The position numbers were made by a program, and so were the translations under genes. The notes beneath the pieces are model-generated. The model saw only the letters and a list, made by a program, of their open reading frames with translations. It made no database searches and was not told the DNA's origin. Shown here piece after piece: positions 26,480 through 36,136 of a stretch of DNA of 64,000 bases. Source of the DNA: Nitrospira sp. (GTDB lineage Bacteria > Nitrospirota > Nitrospiria > Nitrospirales > Nitrospiraceae); the NCBI GenBank assembly GCA_029194535.1, contig JARFXR010000001.1, positions 372,001 to 436,000 of the forward strand, read 5' to 3'. Every line of letters starts with the position of its first letter. Within the stretch, counting starts at the first letter, position 1.

Positions 26480-27100
26480 ATGACGATGGTGGACAAGATG
26501 AAGATTCTAACGGCCGAGTTTATCAGAAGTTGCGTCCAACCCGAACAGTTTCCGAGCGGTGGTCTGCCGGAGATCGCCTTCGTCGGACGCTCGAACGTCG
26601 GAAAGTCCTCGCTGATCAACTCCCTCCTTCAACGGAAAAGCTTGGCGAGGGTCAGCCGAACGCCCGGCAAGACCAGGGCCGTCAACGTATTTTCCATAGT
26701 CACCGGCGACGCGCAGCTCTCCCGATTTCTGGTGGTCGACCTGCCGGGATATGGGTACGCCAAGGTCTCGAAGTCGCTCCGAGCACAATGGGGTCCGTTG
26801 ATTGAAGCGTACCTGAACGGCCGGGAGGAGTTGCGGATCGTCGTGCTCCTCGTGGAGAGCCGAGTTCCTGCCGCTCAGGATCGGCAGACGATCGAATGGC
26901 TCCTGTCCACCGGCCATCGTCCGATCGTTGTGGCAACGAAGGTGGATAAGCTCAAGCCGAGCGAGCGGGTCGCCGGTCTGCGGCGGTTGGAGACGGAACT
27001 CGGTCTCGATGACCGCACGCCGGTCATCGCGTATTCGTCGACAACGGGCGAGGGGAGGGATCGCCTCTGGGCGGTGCTGAGGGAGCAGACTCGAATTTGA
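26480..27100 (+). CDS. engB: Ribosome biogenesis GTP-binding protein EngB/YsxC
   Basis: 206 residues with GTPase motifs G1 GRSNVGKSS (36-44), G3 DLPGYGYA and G4 ATKVDKLK. Assists large ribosomal subunit assembly. GGAGG lies 6 nt before the ATG. The last 77 bp overlap the 3' end of the convergent SurA-like gene. Confidence 0.94.
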   Translation: MTMVDKMKILTAEFIRSCVQPEQFPSGGLPEIAFVGRSNVGKSSLINSLLQRKSLARVSRTPGKTRAVNVFSIVTGDAQLSRFLVVDLPGYGYAKVSKSLRAQWGPLIEAYLNGREELRIVVLLVESRVPAAQDRQTIEWLLSTGHRPIVVATKVDKLKPSERVAGLRRLETELGLDDRTPVIAYSSTTGEGRDRLWAVLREQTRI

Positions 27101-28046
27101 TCTCGATATAGGCTTTGTTTTTCAGGTCCGCCAGCCAGCTCTGGAACATGTCCTCGCCCTTCTGTTGATACACGAGGGACTGAATTTCCAACCGCACTTC
27201 ATCATACGGGCGAAACTGCTTGGGCTTCTTGTCGTCCAATCGGACGATGTGCAATCCCTCGGGAGACTGAATCACCTCGGAAATCCCGCCCGGCACCAAC
27301 TTCGAGACGCCTCGCTCGATCGCCGGCAGCAACTCTCCCTGGCGCACAAGACCCAACCGGCCGCCGCGGGAGGCGTTGGCTCCGTCCGAATAGCGGAGCG
27401 CGAGATCTTCAAAGGACTCGCCTTGCTTCAGCAGATTCACCACGGCTTGTGCCTTCTCGGTCGCATCCGACAGGTCTCCGGATGAGCGGGGCCGGATGAG
27501 AATCTGGCTGAGCGTATATTCTTCCGGGAGCGAAAAGCGGTCGCGATGTTCGTTGTAATAGCGTCTCATTTCGGGATCCGCGACCATCACGCCGCTGCGG
27601 ACCTCCCGATCCACCACCTTGAGGAGCGTCAACTGCTCCCGAACCGCCTTCATATTGGCGGGGTCCTTATCGTCCAGTTTCTCGCCTTGCTGCTTGAGCT
27701 GATGGACCGCCTGTTTCACTTCCTGGTCGGTGACTTCGACCGAACGGGCTTTGGCCTCCTGCAGTTGCAGGCGACGTTCGATCATGGCAGTCAGCGTCAT
27801 GGATTCAGCGATCGAGAGTTGCCGGATCAGCTCCGCTCCCCGGAACTGCTTCTGGATACGCTCTTTCTCCGGCTTGAGCTCGCGGTTCATATCCGACAGC
27901 ATGATGAGGTCGGAATTGACGATGGCGACGATGCGGTCTTCGACATGGGCCGCCTCCGCGGGAGGCCGATGAGGCAGCAAGGCCAGCGCGCCGCATGCGG
28001 CGCCTGCGACGAGCCAGATGATCAACGATGTCGGACGGGTCATCAC
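27024..28046 (-). CDS. SurA-like periplasmic peptidyl-prolyl isomerase
   Basis: 340 residues. Signal peptide (hydrophobic about 6-25, AEAA site), a helical chaperone segment (SurA_N-like, about 35-160), and one parvulin domain (YTLSQILIRPRS ... ALRYSDGANASRGGRLGLVRQGELLPAIE ... IHQSPEG-type end). It probably helps fold outer-membrane proteins. It ends a minus-strand run behind the second isomerase and mfd. The 3' end overlaps convergent engB by 77 bp, coding on both strands. Confidence 0.88.
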   Translation of the reverse strand: MMTRPTSLIIWLVAGAACGALALLPHRPPAEAAHVEDRIVAIVNSDLIMLSDMNRELKPEKERIQKQFRGAELIRQLSIAESMTLTAMIERRLQLQEAKARSVEVTDQEVKQAVHQLKQQGEKLDDKDPANMKAVREQLTLLKVVDREVRSGVMVADPEMRRYYNEHRDRFSLPEEYTLSQILIRPRSSGDLSDATEKAQAVVNLLKQGESFEDLALRYSDGANASRGGRLGLVRQGELLPAIERGVSKLVPGGISEVIQSPEGLHIVRLDDKKPKQFRPYDEVRLEIQSLVYQQKGEDMFQSWLADLKNKAYIEIKFESAPSAPPRGDPSPRPLSTNTR

Positions 28047-28209
28047 GTAGGAAAGGACAATGGTCTGGTTTTATACGGCCGACGAGGCGGGTGATCCCGA
28101 CCCATAATCCATCGATTCTACAGGAGACGGACCTGAATGAGGAAGGGCGGTCCGATAGACCGGGAAGCCCTCCTAATGGCGCGGAGACGGCGAAGGATAT
28201 CGGCGTACG

Positions 28210-29112
28210 TCAGCGGTTGGCCAAATCGCCGGCGCCGAATCGGGAGACATCGGCGATCTTGACGACCGCCTTGGCGCGAATGTCGGCGATGACATCGTCA
28301 AAACGCTTCTGGCGTTTTTCGTTCAACAGTTCTTGCCGGAGGCGTTCCCTGGTCGCCAAATCCGCCTGGATGATCTCGGGGTCGAGCGCCGTAATCCTGA
28401 CGAGATAATAGCCGGCTTCGGTCTTGATCGGAGCGCTCGTCATGCCCGGTTTCAGCTGATGAATGACTTCGTCGACTTCCGGCGAAACCAGATCCTTGCG
28501 ATAGGGCCCCAGGTCCCCGCCGTTGGCTTTGGTCTTGGCGTCGATTGAGTAGCGTTGAGCGAACTTGCCGAAATCGCCGCCTAAATTCACTTGCTTCTCG
28601 AGATCCTTCGCGGCGGGATAGTTCGGGAGCAGCATCACGGCCACCCGCATTTTCAATGGGGTCAGGAGTTGGCGCGCGTGCTTGTCATAGTAGGCGTCCA
28701 ATTCTTCCTTGGTGAGTTCGATCTTGGTCTTGATGCGGTCTTTCAGCAGCTCGTCCAGCATCAACCGTTCCTTGTACCGGCGGGCCCGGTCCCTGATCTG
28801 ATCATTTTGATCCAGGCCCTGCCTGCGTGCCTCTTGCAGCAAGAGTTCCCGAGTAATCACTTCGCTGAGTAGGCGCGACTTGCCTCCTTCTTTCTCATAT
28901 CGCGCGCGGGTCGCCTCCGGGAGTTCGCTCCATTCGGCTTCGAACTCCATCTGCGAGATCGGTCTTCCATTGACGAAGGCCACGATCCGCTCCTCAGAGG
29001 GCGGCGGAGTGCAACTCGCCAGCAGCAACAACAGGCCGCCGCACGCCAGGCGCAATCGGTGGTCAAACGGGGATACGAACGGACCGGCGGAACGATTGGA
29101 TCGGGAAACCAT
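28210..29112 (-). CDS. Parvulin-type peptidyl-prolyl isomerase lipoprotein
   Basis: 300 residues with a lipobox (LLASC) after a hydrophobic signal, a SurA_N-type helical domain, and a PpiC/parvulin domain (SIDAKTKANGGDLGPYRKDLVSPEVDEVI). Likely anchored at the periplasmic face and acting with the SurA-like protein encoded next to it. The start lies 33 bp behind the mfd stop codon. Confidence 0.88.
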   Translation of the reverse strand: MVSRSNRSAGPFVSPFDHRLRLACGGLLLLLASCTPPPSEERIVAFVNGRPISQMEFEAEWSELPEATRARYEKEGGKSRLLSEVITRELLLQEARRQGLDQNDQIRDRARRYKERLMLDELLKDRIKTKIELTKEELDAYYDKHARQLLTPLKMRVAVMLLPNYPAAKDLEKQVNLGGDFGKFAQRYSIDAKTKANGGDLGPYRKDLVSPEVDEVIHQLKPGMTSAPIKTEAGYYLVRITALDPEIIQADLATRERLRQELLNEKRQKRFDDVIADIRAKAVVKIADVSRFGAGDLANR

Positions 29113-29145
29113 GCGTGGATGAACCCCTCGCTGCGTCGTTGAGAA

Positions 29146-32100
29146 TCATACCTTCGTTGAAGTGGTGGTATCACAGACTTCCAGGCTTTGCAACATTGCG
29201 GCGAGTTCTCGAAAGATGGAAGGCCAGTCCTGGTGCGACATTTGGAGTTCGAAGGACGTCGGCGAGAGAAAACGGACGCGGTTCATGTACCGATCCATCA
29301 GCTGCCGGACGGCCGGCGGGCTGATCCGGCTCTTCGCCCCCCAGACCACCACGACCGACTGGGCCTTCAGTTCGATCGAGTCGAGGCGCAGCAGCTTGGC
29401 GTGGAGGCGGATCTGCATGACTTCGAACAGCCGCTCGACGGGATCAGCGGGAAGTCCATAGCGATCCTGGAGCTCTCCATGAAGCAAGGCCAACTCGCCC
29501 ACCTGCTGGCAGGAGGAGAGCCGCTTGTAGAACGACAAGCGCTGGTGTGGATCCACGATATACTCTTCGGGAATGTAGGCGGACACATTCAAGCGAAGCG
29601 TGGGATCGGGCTCCTCTTCCACGACGAGGCCTTTGAGCCGCTGCACCGCCTGCTCGACCATCTGCATATAGAGGTCGAGACCGATGGCGGCGATATGGCC
29701 GGACTGTTGCTTGCCGAGCAGGTTTCCAGCGCCTCTGATCTCGAGATCGGCCGCGGCGATGCGAAAACCGGATCCCAGCTCTGTGAACTGCTGAATGGCG
29801 ATCAACCGCTTCTGGGCGTCGCCGGTCAAGGTGCCTTCATCGGGAATCAAAAAATAGGCATAGGCCTGATCCCCGCCGCGCCCGACTCGTCCGCGCAGCT
29901 GATAGAGTTGCGCCAGGCCGAACGTATCGGCCCGATTGACGATGATGGTATTGGCGTTCGGCACGTCCAATCCCGATTGAATGATCGCTGAGGCGATCAG
30001 TACGTCCGCCTCCCGGTGGAAGAACTTCAGCATCACGGCTTCCAGCGGCTTGGCATCCATCTGACCGTGGGCCATGACGATGCGCGCTTCCGGGACGATC
30101 TGTTGCAGCCAGGCTCCGGTTCGCTCCATGGTCTCGACGCGATTGTGGACGAAATAGACCTGCCCGCCGCGTCCCAACTCGCGGAGGATGGCTTCACGGA
30201 TCAGCTTGTCGCTGCCGCGGACGACTTGCGTGCGGATCGACAGCCGGCCGGCCGGCGGCGTGTCGATGATCGACAGGTCGCGCACGCTGGCCATGGCCAT
30301 TTGCAGGGTCCGAGGAATCGGCGTGGCGGTGAGCGTCAGGACGTCCACCTGTGTGCGCAGCGTTTTGAGCCGTTCCTTGTGTTTGACGCCGAACCATTGC
30401 TCTTCGTCGATGATGACCAAGCCGAGGTTCCTGAACGTCACATCCCTCTGCAAGAGGCGATGGGTGCCGATGACCACGTCGACGATGCCCGCCGCCACGT
30501 CTTTCAAGATGGTCTTGGATTCCTTGGGAGACTGGAATCGTGACAGCAATGCCACCTTGGTCGGGAAGGGGGCGAATCGCTCCGCGAAATTGTCATAGTG
30601 CTGATGCGCCAAGAGCGTCGTCGGCACCAACACGGCCACCTGACGATTGTCCTCCACGGCCTTGAACGCCGCCCGCATGGCCACCTCGGTCTTGCCGTAG
30701 CCGACATCGCCGCAGACCAGCCGATCCATCGGCCTGCTCGATTCCATATCGCGGGTGATGTCTTCGATCGCCTTGAGCTGATCGGGCGTCTCTTCAAATT
30801 CGAACGCCGCCTGGAATTCATGGTACAGCGTGCTGTCCGATCCGTAGGCATGGCGCGTGGCGAGCTCCCGATTGGCATACAGGTCGATCAGGTCTTGAGC
30901 CATTTCCTCGATGTCCTTCTTGACGCGCGCCGTGGTCTTGGCCCAGGCCGCACCGCCCAAGCGGTCCAGCCGGGGCACGTGTCCATCGGCGCCGCTGTAG
31001 CGCTGCACCTGATTGAGCCGGTCGAGCGGCACGTAGAGCTTGTCTCCGCCGAAAAACTCCAGGATCAGATAATCACTGTCGAACTCCGTGACCGTCAGAC
31101 GTTTGAGCCCATGGTACTTGGCGATACCGTGCTGGACGTGCACGACATAGTCGCCCACGTTGAGATCTTCGAGCGACGAAAGGAAGGTTGCGGCTTTGCT
31201 CTTGGCCTGCGGCTTATGGCGCGTTCCCTTGGCGAATAGTTCCTCTTCCGTCAAGACGGTCAGTCGCAGTTCCGGGGAGAGGAGTCCGGCCGAGAGGTCT
31301 CCTTGCAGGACGTAGAACGGCGCTTTGGCCTGGCCGGCCCCTCTCCACTGTGCGGCGGTCCATTCGACGGCTGGGACATCGTGCTCGCGCAGCAGAGCTA
31401 GGAGACGTTCCACTTGGCCGCGACTCCTCGCGACGAGCGCCACCCGGCAAGCCTCGCGAAGGCGATCCAAGATGGTCAGGGTTTGGGTGAACGAGGTGCC
31501 CCGCACGCCGAGCCCGGCGCTGGCCGGGAGTTGTGCCGGAAACGCCTGAACCGGATCCCACGACGGATCGCCCGCCGCCAGCGGTTCCAACGCGAGTTGG
31601 GACCAGTCCGTCATGGCTGCGATCACGTCCTGCCAAGTCAGGAACAATCGTTCCGGCGAGGGATAGGGGGACGAGGTTTCGCGTTCGCTGTTGCGCAGGT
31701 ATCCGTCGTCGATCCGCTCCCAGAGGTCGGCGGCGGAACGCGCCAGGACGGCGGGCTGATCCAGGACCAACAGCGGCGATGCGGAAAAATAATCGGAGAG
31801 CGTATCCATGCGGGGATAGAGATCCGGCGCACGCCACTCCGCATCGGCCTGAATCGGAGCGAGGGCCTCGGCTGCCGCATCAAGCCGCACATATTCACGC
31901 GCCGGCAGGACGACGGCACGATCCAGCTTCCGGGTCGATTTCTGGGTGGACGGATCGAAGAGGCGCAGCGAGTCGATGGTCTCGCCGAGGAACTCCGCGC
32001 GCAACGGATCGCCGTAGGCGGTGGAGAAGATGTCGATGATGCCGCCGCGAATGCTGAATTCACCGGGAATTTCCACCACGGACACCCGCCGGTAGCCCAG

Positions 32101-32604
32101 CCGCAACAATCCCCCCGTCAGAGCGTCGCGTTCGATGGACCCGCCGACGTCGAGCCGGAGCAGCGAGTGGACGAAGGTCTCCACCGGCATCAGACGCTGA
32201 ATCAATGCGGCGACCGAGGTCACGACCCGCGCGGCTGATGCGCCGTGGATCCGGTGAAGCGCGTTCATACGGCGAGCGACCAACCCGACGTGGGGTGCGG
32301 TCGCTTCATAGGGCAAGGTTTCCCATCGGGGAAAGAGCGTGAGCGAGTCGGTCGCACGACCGGTCAGCCGGTGAAAAAACAGGAGATCGTCGTAGAGACG
32401 CTCGGCGGCCTCATCGGTGCCGGCGACGATCAACCACGGCTTGCCGGAAAGCGAGCCGGCTCCGGACTGCAACAGCTCCGTCAAGGCGAACCCCGATGCC
32501 GAGCCGTGTAGACCGGTCAAGCAGGCGCGGCCCTGGAGACCGGCTAAGGCCGTCGCGACCGGGGTGATCCATTGAGCGGCTGAGGATATGGACGGATTCG
32601 ACAA
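29146..32604 (-). CDS. mfd: Transcription-repair coupling factor Mfd
   Basis: 1152 residues, normal length. UvrB-like N-terminal domains; RNA-polymerase-interacting CarD-like domain at about 485-545 (VGDYVVHVQHGIAKYHGL); Walker A GDVGYGKT at about 630; DEEQ box at about 735; LTATPIPRTL; helicase motif VI GRVGRGG; TRCF domain near 1000-1100. Removes RNA polymerase stalled at lesions and recruits UvrA. First of the mfd-isomerase-isomerase set. Confidence 0.97.
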   Translation of the reverse strand: MSNPSISSAAQWITPVATALAGLQGRACLTGLHGSASGFALTELLQSGAGSLSGKPWLIVAGTDEAAERLYDDLLFFHRLTGRATDSLTLFPRWETLPYEATAPHVGLVARRMNALHRIHGASAARVVTSVAALIQRLMPVETFVHSLLRLDVGGSIERDALTGGLLRLGYRRVSVVEIPGEFSIRGGIIDIFSTAYGDPLRAEFLGETIDSLRLFDPSTQKSTRKLDRAVVLPAREYVRLDAAAEALAPIQADAEWRAPDLYPRMDTLSDYFSASPLLVLDQPAVLARSAADLWERIDDGYLRNSERETSSPYPSPERLFLTWQDVIAAMTDWSQLALEPLAAGDPSWDPVQAFPAQLPASAGLGVRGTSFTQTLTILDRLREACRVALVARSRGQVERLLALLREHDVPAVEWTAAQWRGAGQAKAPFYVLQGDLSAGLLSPELRLTVLTEEELFAKGTRHKPQAKSKAATFLSSLEDLNVGDYVVHVQHGIAKYHGLKRLTVTEFDSDYLILEFFGGDKLYVPLDRLNQVQRYSGADGHVPRLDRLGGAAWAKTTARVKKDIEEMAQDLIDLYANRELATRHAYGSDSTLYHEFQAAFEFEETPDQLKAIEDITRDMESSRPMDRLVCGDVGYGKTEVAMRAAFKAVEDNRQVAVLVPTTLLAHQHYDNFAERFAPFPTKVALLSRFQSPKESKTILKDVAAGIVDVVIGTHRLLQRDVTFRNLGLVIIDEEQWFGVKHKERLKTLRTQVDVLTLTATPIPRTLQMAMASVRDLSIIDTPPAGRLSIRTQVVRGSDKLIREAILRELGRGGQVYFVHNRVETMERTGAWLQQIVPEARIVMAHGQMDAKPLEAVMLKFFHREADVLIASAIIQSGLDVPNANTIIVNRADTFGLAQLYQLRGRVGRGGDQAYAYFLIPDEGTLTGDAQKRLIAIQQFTELGSGFRIAAADLEIRGAGNLLGKQQSGHIAAIGLDLYMQMVEQAVQRLKGLVVEEEPDPTLRLNVSAYIPEEYIVDPHQRLSFYKRLSSCQQVGELALLHGELQDRYGLPADPVERLFEVMQIRLHAKLLRLDSIELKAQSVVVVWGAKSRISPPAVRQLMDRYMNRVRFLSPTSFELQMSHQDWPSIFRELAAMLQSLEVCDTTTSTKV

Positions 32605-32801
32605 GGTTCTGATTCCTCGATCGTCAGGACCGCTGCTGAAACGGCGGGGTCATGTTCCTGGGTCTGTAGGGGGCCGGAGTGGAACCGGAGCGAACCCGGC
32701 AAGATCGGCGAGATTTGATGGGTCGGTCCTCTCGCGATGATGAGTCGGCTTGGCGTTCGCAGATCATGCAGCTCGGCGGTTTCGTGGTCCAGACCGTTTA
32801 G

Positions 32802-33293
32802 TTAACTGGAGCGGATCCGCTCAATGAGTGAGGTTGTCGAGGCGCCGGGAACCAGCGGAATGGTTTTCACCACTCCGCCGTGTCGCTCCACAACGTCGCG
32901 GCCGATGATGCGATCGAGCGCCCAGTCACCGCCTTTGACCAGGATGTCTGGTTGCACCGCCGTGATCAGATTCAGCGGGTCCGGTTCGCTGAAGATGACC
33001 ACATAGTCGACCGACTCCAGGGCGGCCAGGACTTCGGCCCGTTGCGCGTCCCGGACCACCGGACGCCCGGGTGCTTTCTTCAACGCGCGCACGGACTCGT
33101 CGCTGTTGACGCCGACGACCAACAGGTCCCCGAGCTGCTTGGCCGACGCCAGATAGCGGGTGTGGCCGATGTGCATGAGGTCGAAGCAGCCGTTCGTGAA
33201 GACGATACGCTTGTTCTCGGCGCGGGCGCGCTGCAGGATGGGAACCAGTTCGCGTGCGGTCAGCACTTTCGTGGGCGACATGGAGTCCATCAT
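32802..33293 (-). CDS. rfaE2: D-glycero-beta-D-manno-heptose 1-phosphate adenylyltransferase
   Basis: 163 residues, the separate nucleotidyltransferase half of HldE. FTNGCFDLMHIGH carries the HxGH active site. Adds AMP to heptose 1-phosphate for ADP-heptose, the LPS inner-core precursor. gmhA is encoded 3 kb upstream in the same direction. The start could be either of two adjacent ATGs. Confidence 0.93.
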   Translation of the reverse strand: MMDSMSPTKVLTARELVPILQRARAENKRIVFTNGCFDLMHIGHTRYLASAKQLGDLLVVGVNSDESVRALKKAPGRPVVRDAQRAEVLAALESVDYVVIFSEPDPLNLITAVQPDILVKGGDWALDRIIGRDVVERHGGVVKTIPLVPGASTTSLIERIRSS

Positions 33294-33326
33294 ACCGGCT
33301 CCGTCTCCCGGATGGAACCGGCTTGG

Positions 33327-34484
33327 TTATTCATCGTCGGATCGGGTGACCCCGCCCAGTCCCATCACGCCCGCTCCATGCCGGGCAATGATGGCATCCA
33401 TCGCTTCGATGGCCCTACTGCGGCGGCCGTCGAAGAGGCCCGATGGCGCAGGAATCAGCGAGGTCACGGCCAGCCCGGCCAAACGATAGACGCCTCCGGG
33501 TTTCATCAGTTCGTTCAGCGCGCCTCTGATGGTGAGCCACATGTCGGGATCGTAGTTGAGCGGGCGGGGGAACCGGCGGTGCTTCGTCGTCACGGCGAAC
33601 CGCGCGTCCTTGAGCTTGACGGTCACGGAGGCTGCCGCCAAGGCCTCCTGCCGCAGTTCTCGCGCGAGGGTGGTCAGGAAACCGCGCAGCACGCGCTCGA
33701 TATAGGCCCGGTCCCCGGTGTCCTGCTCGAACGTCGTCTCATGGCTCAGGCTCTTCGACTCCCGGTCCGGCATGACCGGCTCGTGATCGATGCCCTGTGC
33801 GAGTTCCTGCACCCAATGGAACCGTGAGCCGAACAGCGAGCGAAGCGAGGCGTGCCATCGCGGATCCAGCAGATCGGCGATCCTGCGCAGTCCGATGACC
33901 TGCAGCCGCTCCTCGGTCTTGGGACCGACGCCCGGCAGCGCTCGGAGCGGCCGATCTGCCAAAAACCCCGCTTCGGACCCCGGAAGGACGATGAAAAGGC
34001 CGTCGGGTTTGGCCGAGTCCGCCGCGATCTTGGCCGTCACCTTGCCGGTGGCCGCTCCGACCGTGCAGCAGAGGCCGGTGTCATCGAAGATGACCTGCTT
34101 GATCTGCCGGCCCAATGCCGCAGGATCGGGGTGCAGGCGTTGAAGGTCCGTCGTGTCGACGTAGAATTCGTCGATGCTGCTCCACTCCACCGTGGGAAAG
34201 AGGCGCTCGGTGACGCGCTGCATTCGGTCGTGGAGCTCACGGTAGAGCGGACGATCGGGAGGCACCACAACGAGATGGGGACAGAGACGGATCGCCGTGA
34301 CTGTCGGCATGGCGGAACGGACGCCGAATGCCCGTGCCGCATAACTGGCGGCGGCGATGATGCCTCTGGGGGCCGGTCCGCCGACAGCCACCGGCTTGCC
34401 GGATAGCTCAGGGTCCTTGAGGATCGCGGCGGAGGCGAACATGGCGTCCACGTCGCCGAAGAAAATCTGCCGCGGCCATCGCAT
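33327..34484 (-). CDS. dinB: DNA polymerase IV (Y family)
   Basis: 385 residues from the ATG at 34484 (GGAG 7 nt upstream). Y-family palm residues GDVDAMFASA at the N-terminus and SSIDEFYVD. Little-finger domain in the C-terminal third (SLSHETTFEQDTGD). Translesion synthesis. Encoded between rfaE2 and the SprT-like gene. Confidence 0.93.
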   Translation of the reverse strand: MRWPRQIFFGDVDAMFASAAILKDPELSGKPVAVGGPAPRGIIAAASYAARAFGVRSAMPTVTAIRLCPHLVVVPPDRPLYRELHDRMQRVTERLFPTVEWSSIDEFYVDTTDLQRLHPDPAALGRQIKQVIFDDTGLCCTVGAATGKVTAKIAADSAKPDGLFIVLPGSEAGFLADRPLRALPGVGPKTEERLQVIGLRRIADLLDPRWHASLRSLFGSRFHWVQELAQGIDHEPVMPDRESKSLSHETTFEQDTGDRAYIERVLRGFLTTLARELRQEALAAASVTVKLKDARFAVTTKHRRFPRPLNYDPDMWLTIRGALNELMKPGGVYRLAGLAVTSLIPAPSGLFDGRRSRAIEAMDAIIARHGAGVMGLGGVTRSDDE

Positions 34485-34501
34485 GGGAGACTCCGCTACC
34501 G

Positions 34502-35137
34502 CTAGAAAGGCAAGGAGAGCTGCGCGCGTTTCGTGGACGCGGGAGCCGCGCCGCTGGCGGCCCGGACCCGGCGTACGGTGCCCAGCTCCTGCAGCGCGCC
34601 CCGGCAACTGCCGCAATGGTGGCGGCGCGGTTGTATCGTCCGCCGTTGGCGGCGATAGATGCGACCGCATTGCCGGCAGCGCCAGGCGAAGCGCGCCAAG
34701 GCGAGAACCTCCTGTTGCAGCGAATGGTACAGGGTGATGGCGAGAGAGCCGTCGCGGTTCAACTCGGTCATCTTCCGCAGGAAGTCGGGGCCATGACTGG
34801 GGCGTCGCTTGAGGATGTCGTATTGCCATTGATGGATCATCTCATGGGCTACCGTGCTCAGCAGCTCGTTGAAGCCGTGCGGCGATCGGGCCAGCAGCGG
34901 CGTGAGGAGCGGCAGGGACAGCCGGATTTCCCTGCGTGGCTGCTTGGAGGCCGCCGTCTCGCTCCACGACGATCTGGGTCCGCCGCGGCTCACGAACATG
35001 CCGATCGAGGAGGTGAGCCGCCGGCTCCAGACCAAATCGATGGGAGGCAGGGCCCCGTCGAAATATCGCACATTGAGGTCGAACCAGATCGCGGCAAGCT
35101 CGTCCCGCGTCAGAGGAGGCGTGGGGGAAGAAGCCAT
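34502..35137 (-). CDS. SprT-like zinc metalloprotease
   Basis: 211 residues. The active-site motif HEMIHQW (98-104) lies in a SprT-like domain. A C-terminal zinc ribbon (CRQCGRIY ... CGSC) and a basic tail follow. SprT/Spartan relatives cut DNA-protein crosslinks in eukaryotes; the bacterial role is not settled. It directly precedes dinB, which fits DNA damage tolerance (inference). Confidence 0.85.
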   Translation of the reverse strand: MASSPTPPLTRDELAAIWFDLNVRYFDGALPPIDLVWSRRLTSSIGMFVSRGGPRSSWSETAASKQPRREIRLSLPLLTPLLARSPHGFNELLSTVAHEMIHQWQYDILKRRPSHGPDFLRKMTELNRDGSLAITLYHSLQQEVLALARFAWRCRQCGRIYRRQRRTIQPRRHHCGSCRGALQELGTVRRVRAASGAAPASTKRAQLSLPF

Positions 35138-35143
35138 GATGAA

Positions 35144-36136
35144 TTACCCCAGTTCTTCGTAAATGGCCGCCGCGAGCAGCGGCACCATGATTTCATGATG
35201 ACCGATGAGCGCATAGCCTCGGCCGCCCTTCTGCGTGGGTCGGCGCACGACGTTGGTCAAGGGACGGTAGTGCGACAGGAAGTCCATGTTGACGGTAGTG
35301 ATCTGCGTTAGGGCATGGCCGAGGTTCCGCGCGAGCGACACGGTCTTGAGGAAGACTTCCGGTAGGACCACGGCCGAGCCCATGTTGAGATAGACCCCGC
35401 CTTCCATCCCCGAAACCACGGCCGTCAGCCGTCGAAAATCGAACAGGGACGTGGCGCCGATCGCCGCGCCGTCGGCCGATGGATGCATGTGAATGATGTC
35501 GGTCCCGACCGCGACGTGCACGGTCACCGGGATACCGAGTCTCACGCCGGCCGCCAGGATGCTCGTCTCGTGGTTTTGAAACACGCCGCGGGAGCGATCG
35601 ATATACCGTCCCACGGCCTCGCCGAGTCCGCGCCGCTCTTGCGCGCCCTGAACGATCGCCTCGTTGAGCATGCGGCCGGTTTCTTCGGCCATGCCGAAAC
35701 GGCCTTGGTCGATCTCGGCGTCCACCTCCTCCGACGTGTGGCCCATGAGCGCCAGCTCGAAGTCGTGAATGATGCCGGCCCCGTTCATGGCCACGGCCGA
35801 CACGATGCCGCGGTTCATGAGGTCCACGAAGATGGGCGTCAGTCCAACCTTGACGACGTGGGCGCCGATACCCACGATCACGGGCCTGCGCCTACGATGG
35901 GCCGCGGCGACCGAGGCAGCCACGGCTCGAAGTGTCTTCACGCCGAGGATGTCCGGCAAGGACCGGTAGAATCGGGCGAAGCTGTCTCCTCGACGCCACG
36001 GTTTGGCGAAATCGGACACGCGCACCTTGCTGTGGCGCTTTTTCAGGGGATACGTCTTCAAGTCCGATACATTGATCGGCGGGATCAACGCGCGAGCCGC
36101 GCGAAGCGGGACCTTCCGGTCAGGAGACTTTGCCAA
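35144..36136 (-). CDS. Deoxyhypusine-synthase-like protein
   Basis: 330 residues related to the deoxyhypusine synthase family: Rossmann-type segments VIVGIGAHVVKVGLTPIFVDLMNRG, MNGAGIIHDFELALMGHTSEEVD, and GGVYLNMGSAVVLPEVFLK. Bacteria lack eIF5A, so a hypusine role is not expected; relatives act on polyamines (for example homospermidine formation). It overlaps gmhA by 17 bp and is followed closely by the SprT-like gene. The substrate is unknown. Confidence 0.65.
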   Translation of the reverse strand: MAKSPDRKVPLRAARALIPPINVSDLKTYPLKKRHSKVRVSDFAKPWRRGDSFARFYRSLPDILGVKTLRAVAASVAAAHRRRRPVIVGIGAHVVKVGLTPIFVDLMNRGIVSAVAMNGAGIIHDFELALMGHTSEEVDAEIDQGRFGMAEETGRMLNEAIVQGAQERRGLGEAVGRYIDRSRGVFQNHETSILAAGVRLGIPVTVHVAVGTDIIHMHPSADGAAIGATSLFDFRRLTAVVSGMEGGVYLNMGSAVVLPEVFLKTVSLARNLGHALTQITTVNMDFLSHYRPLTNVVRRPTQKGGRGYALIGHHEIMVPLLAAAIYEELG

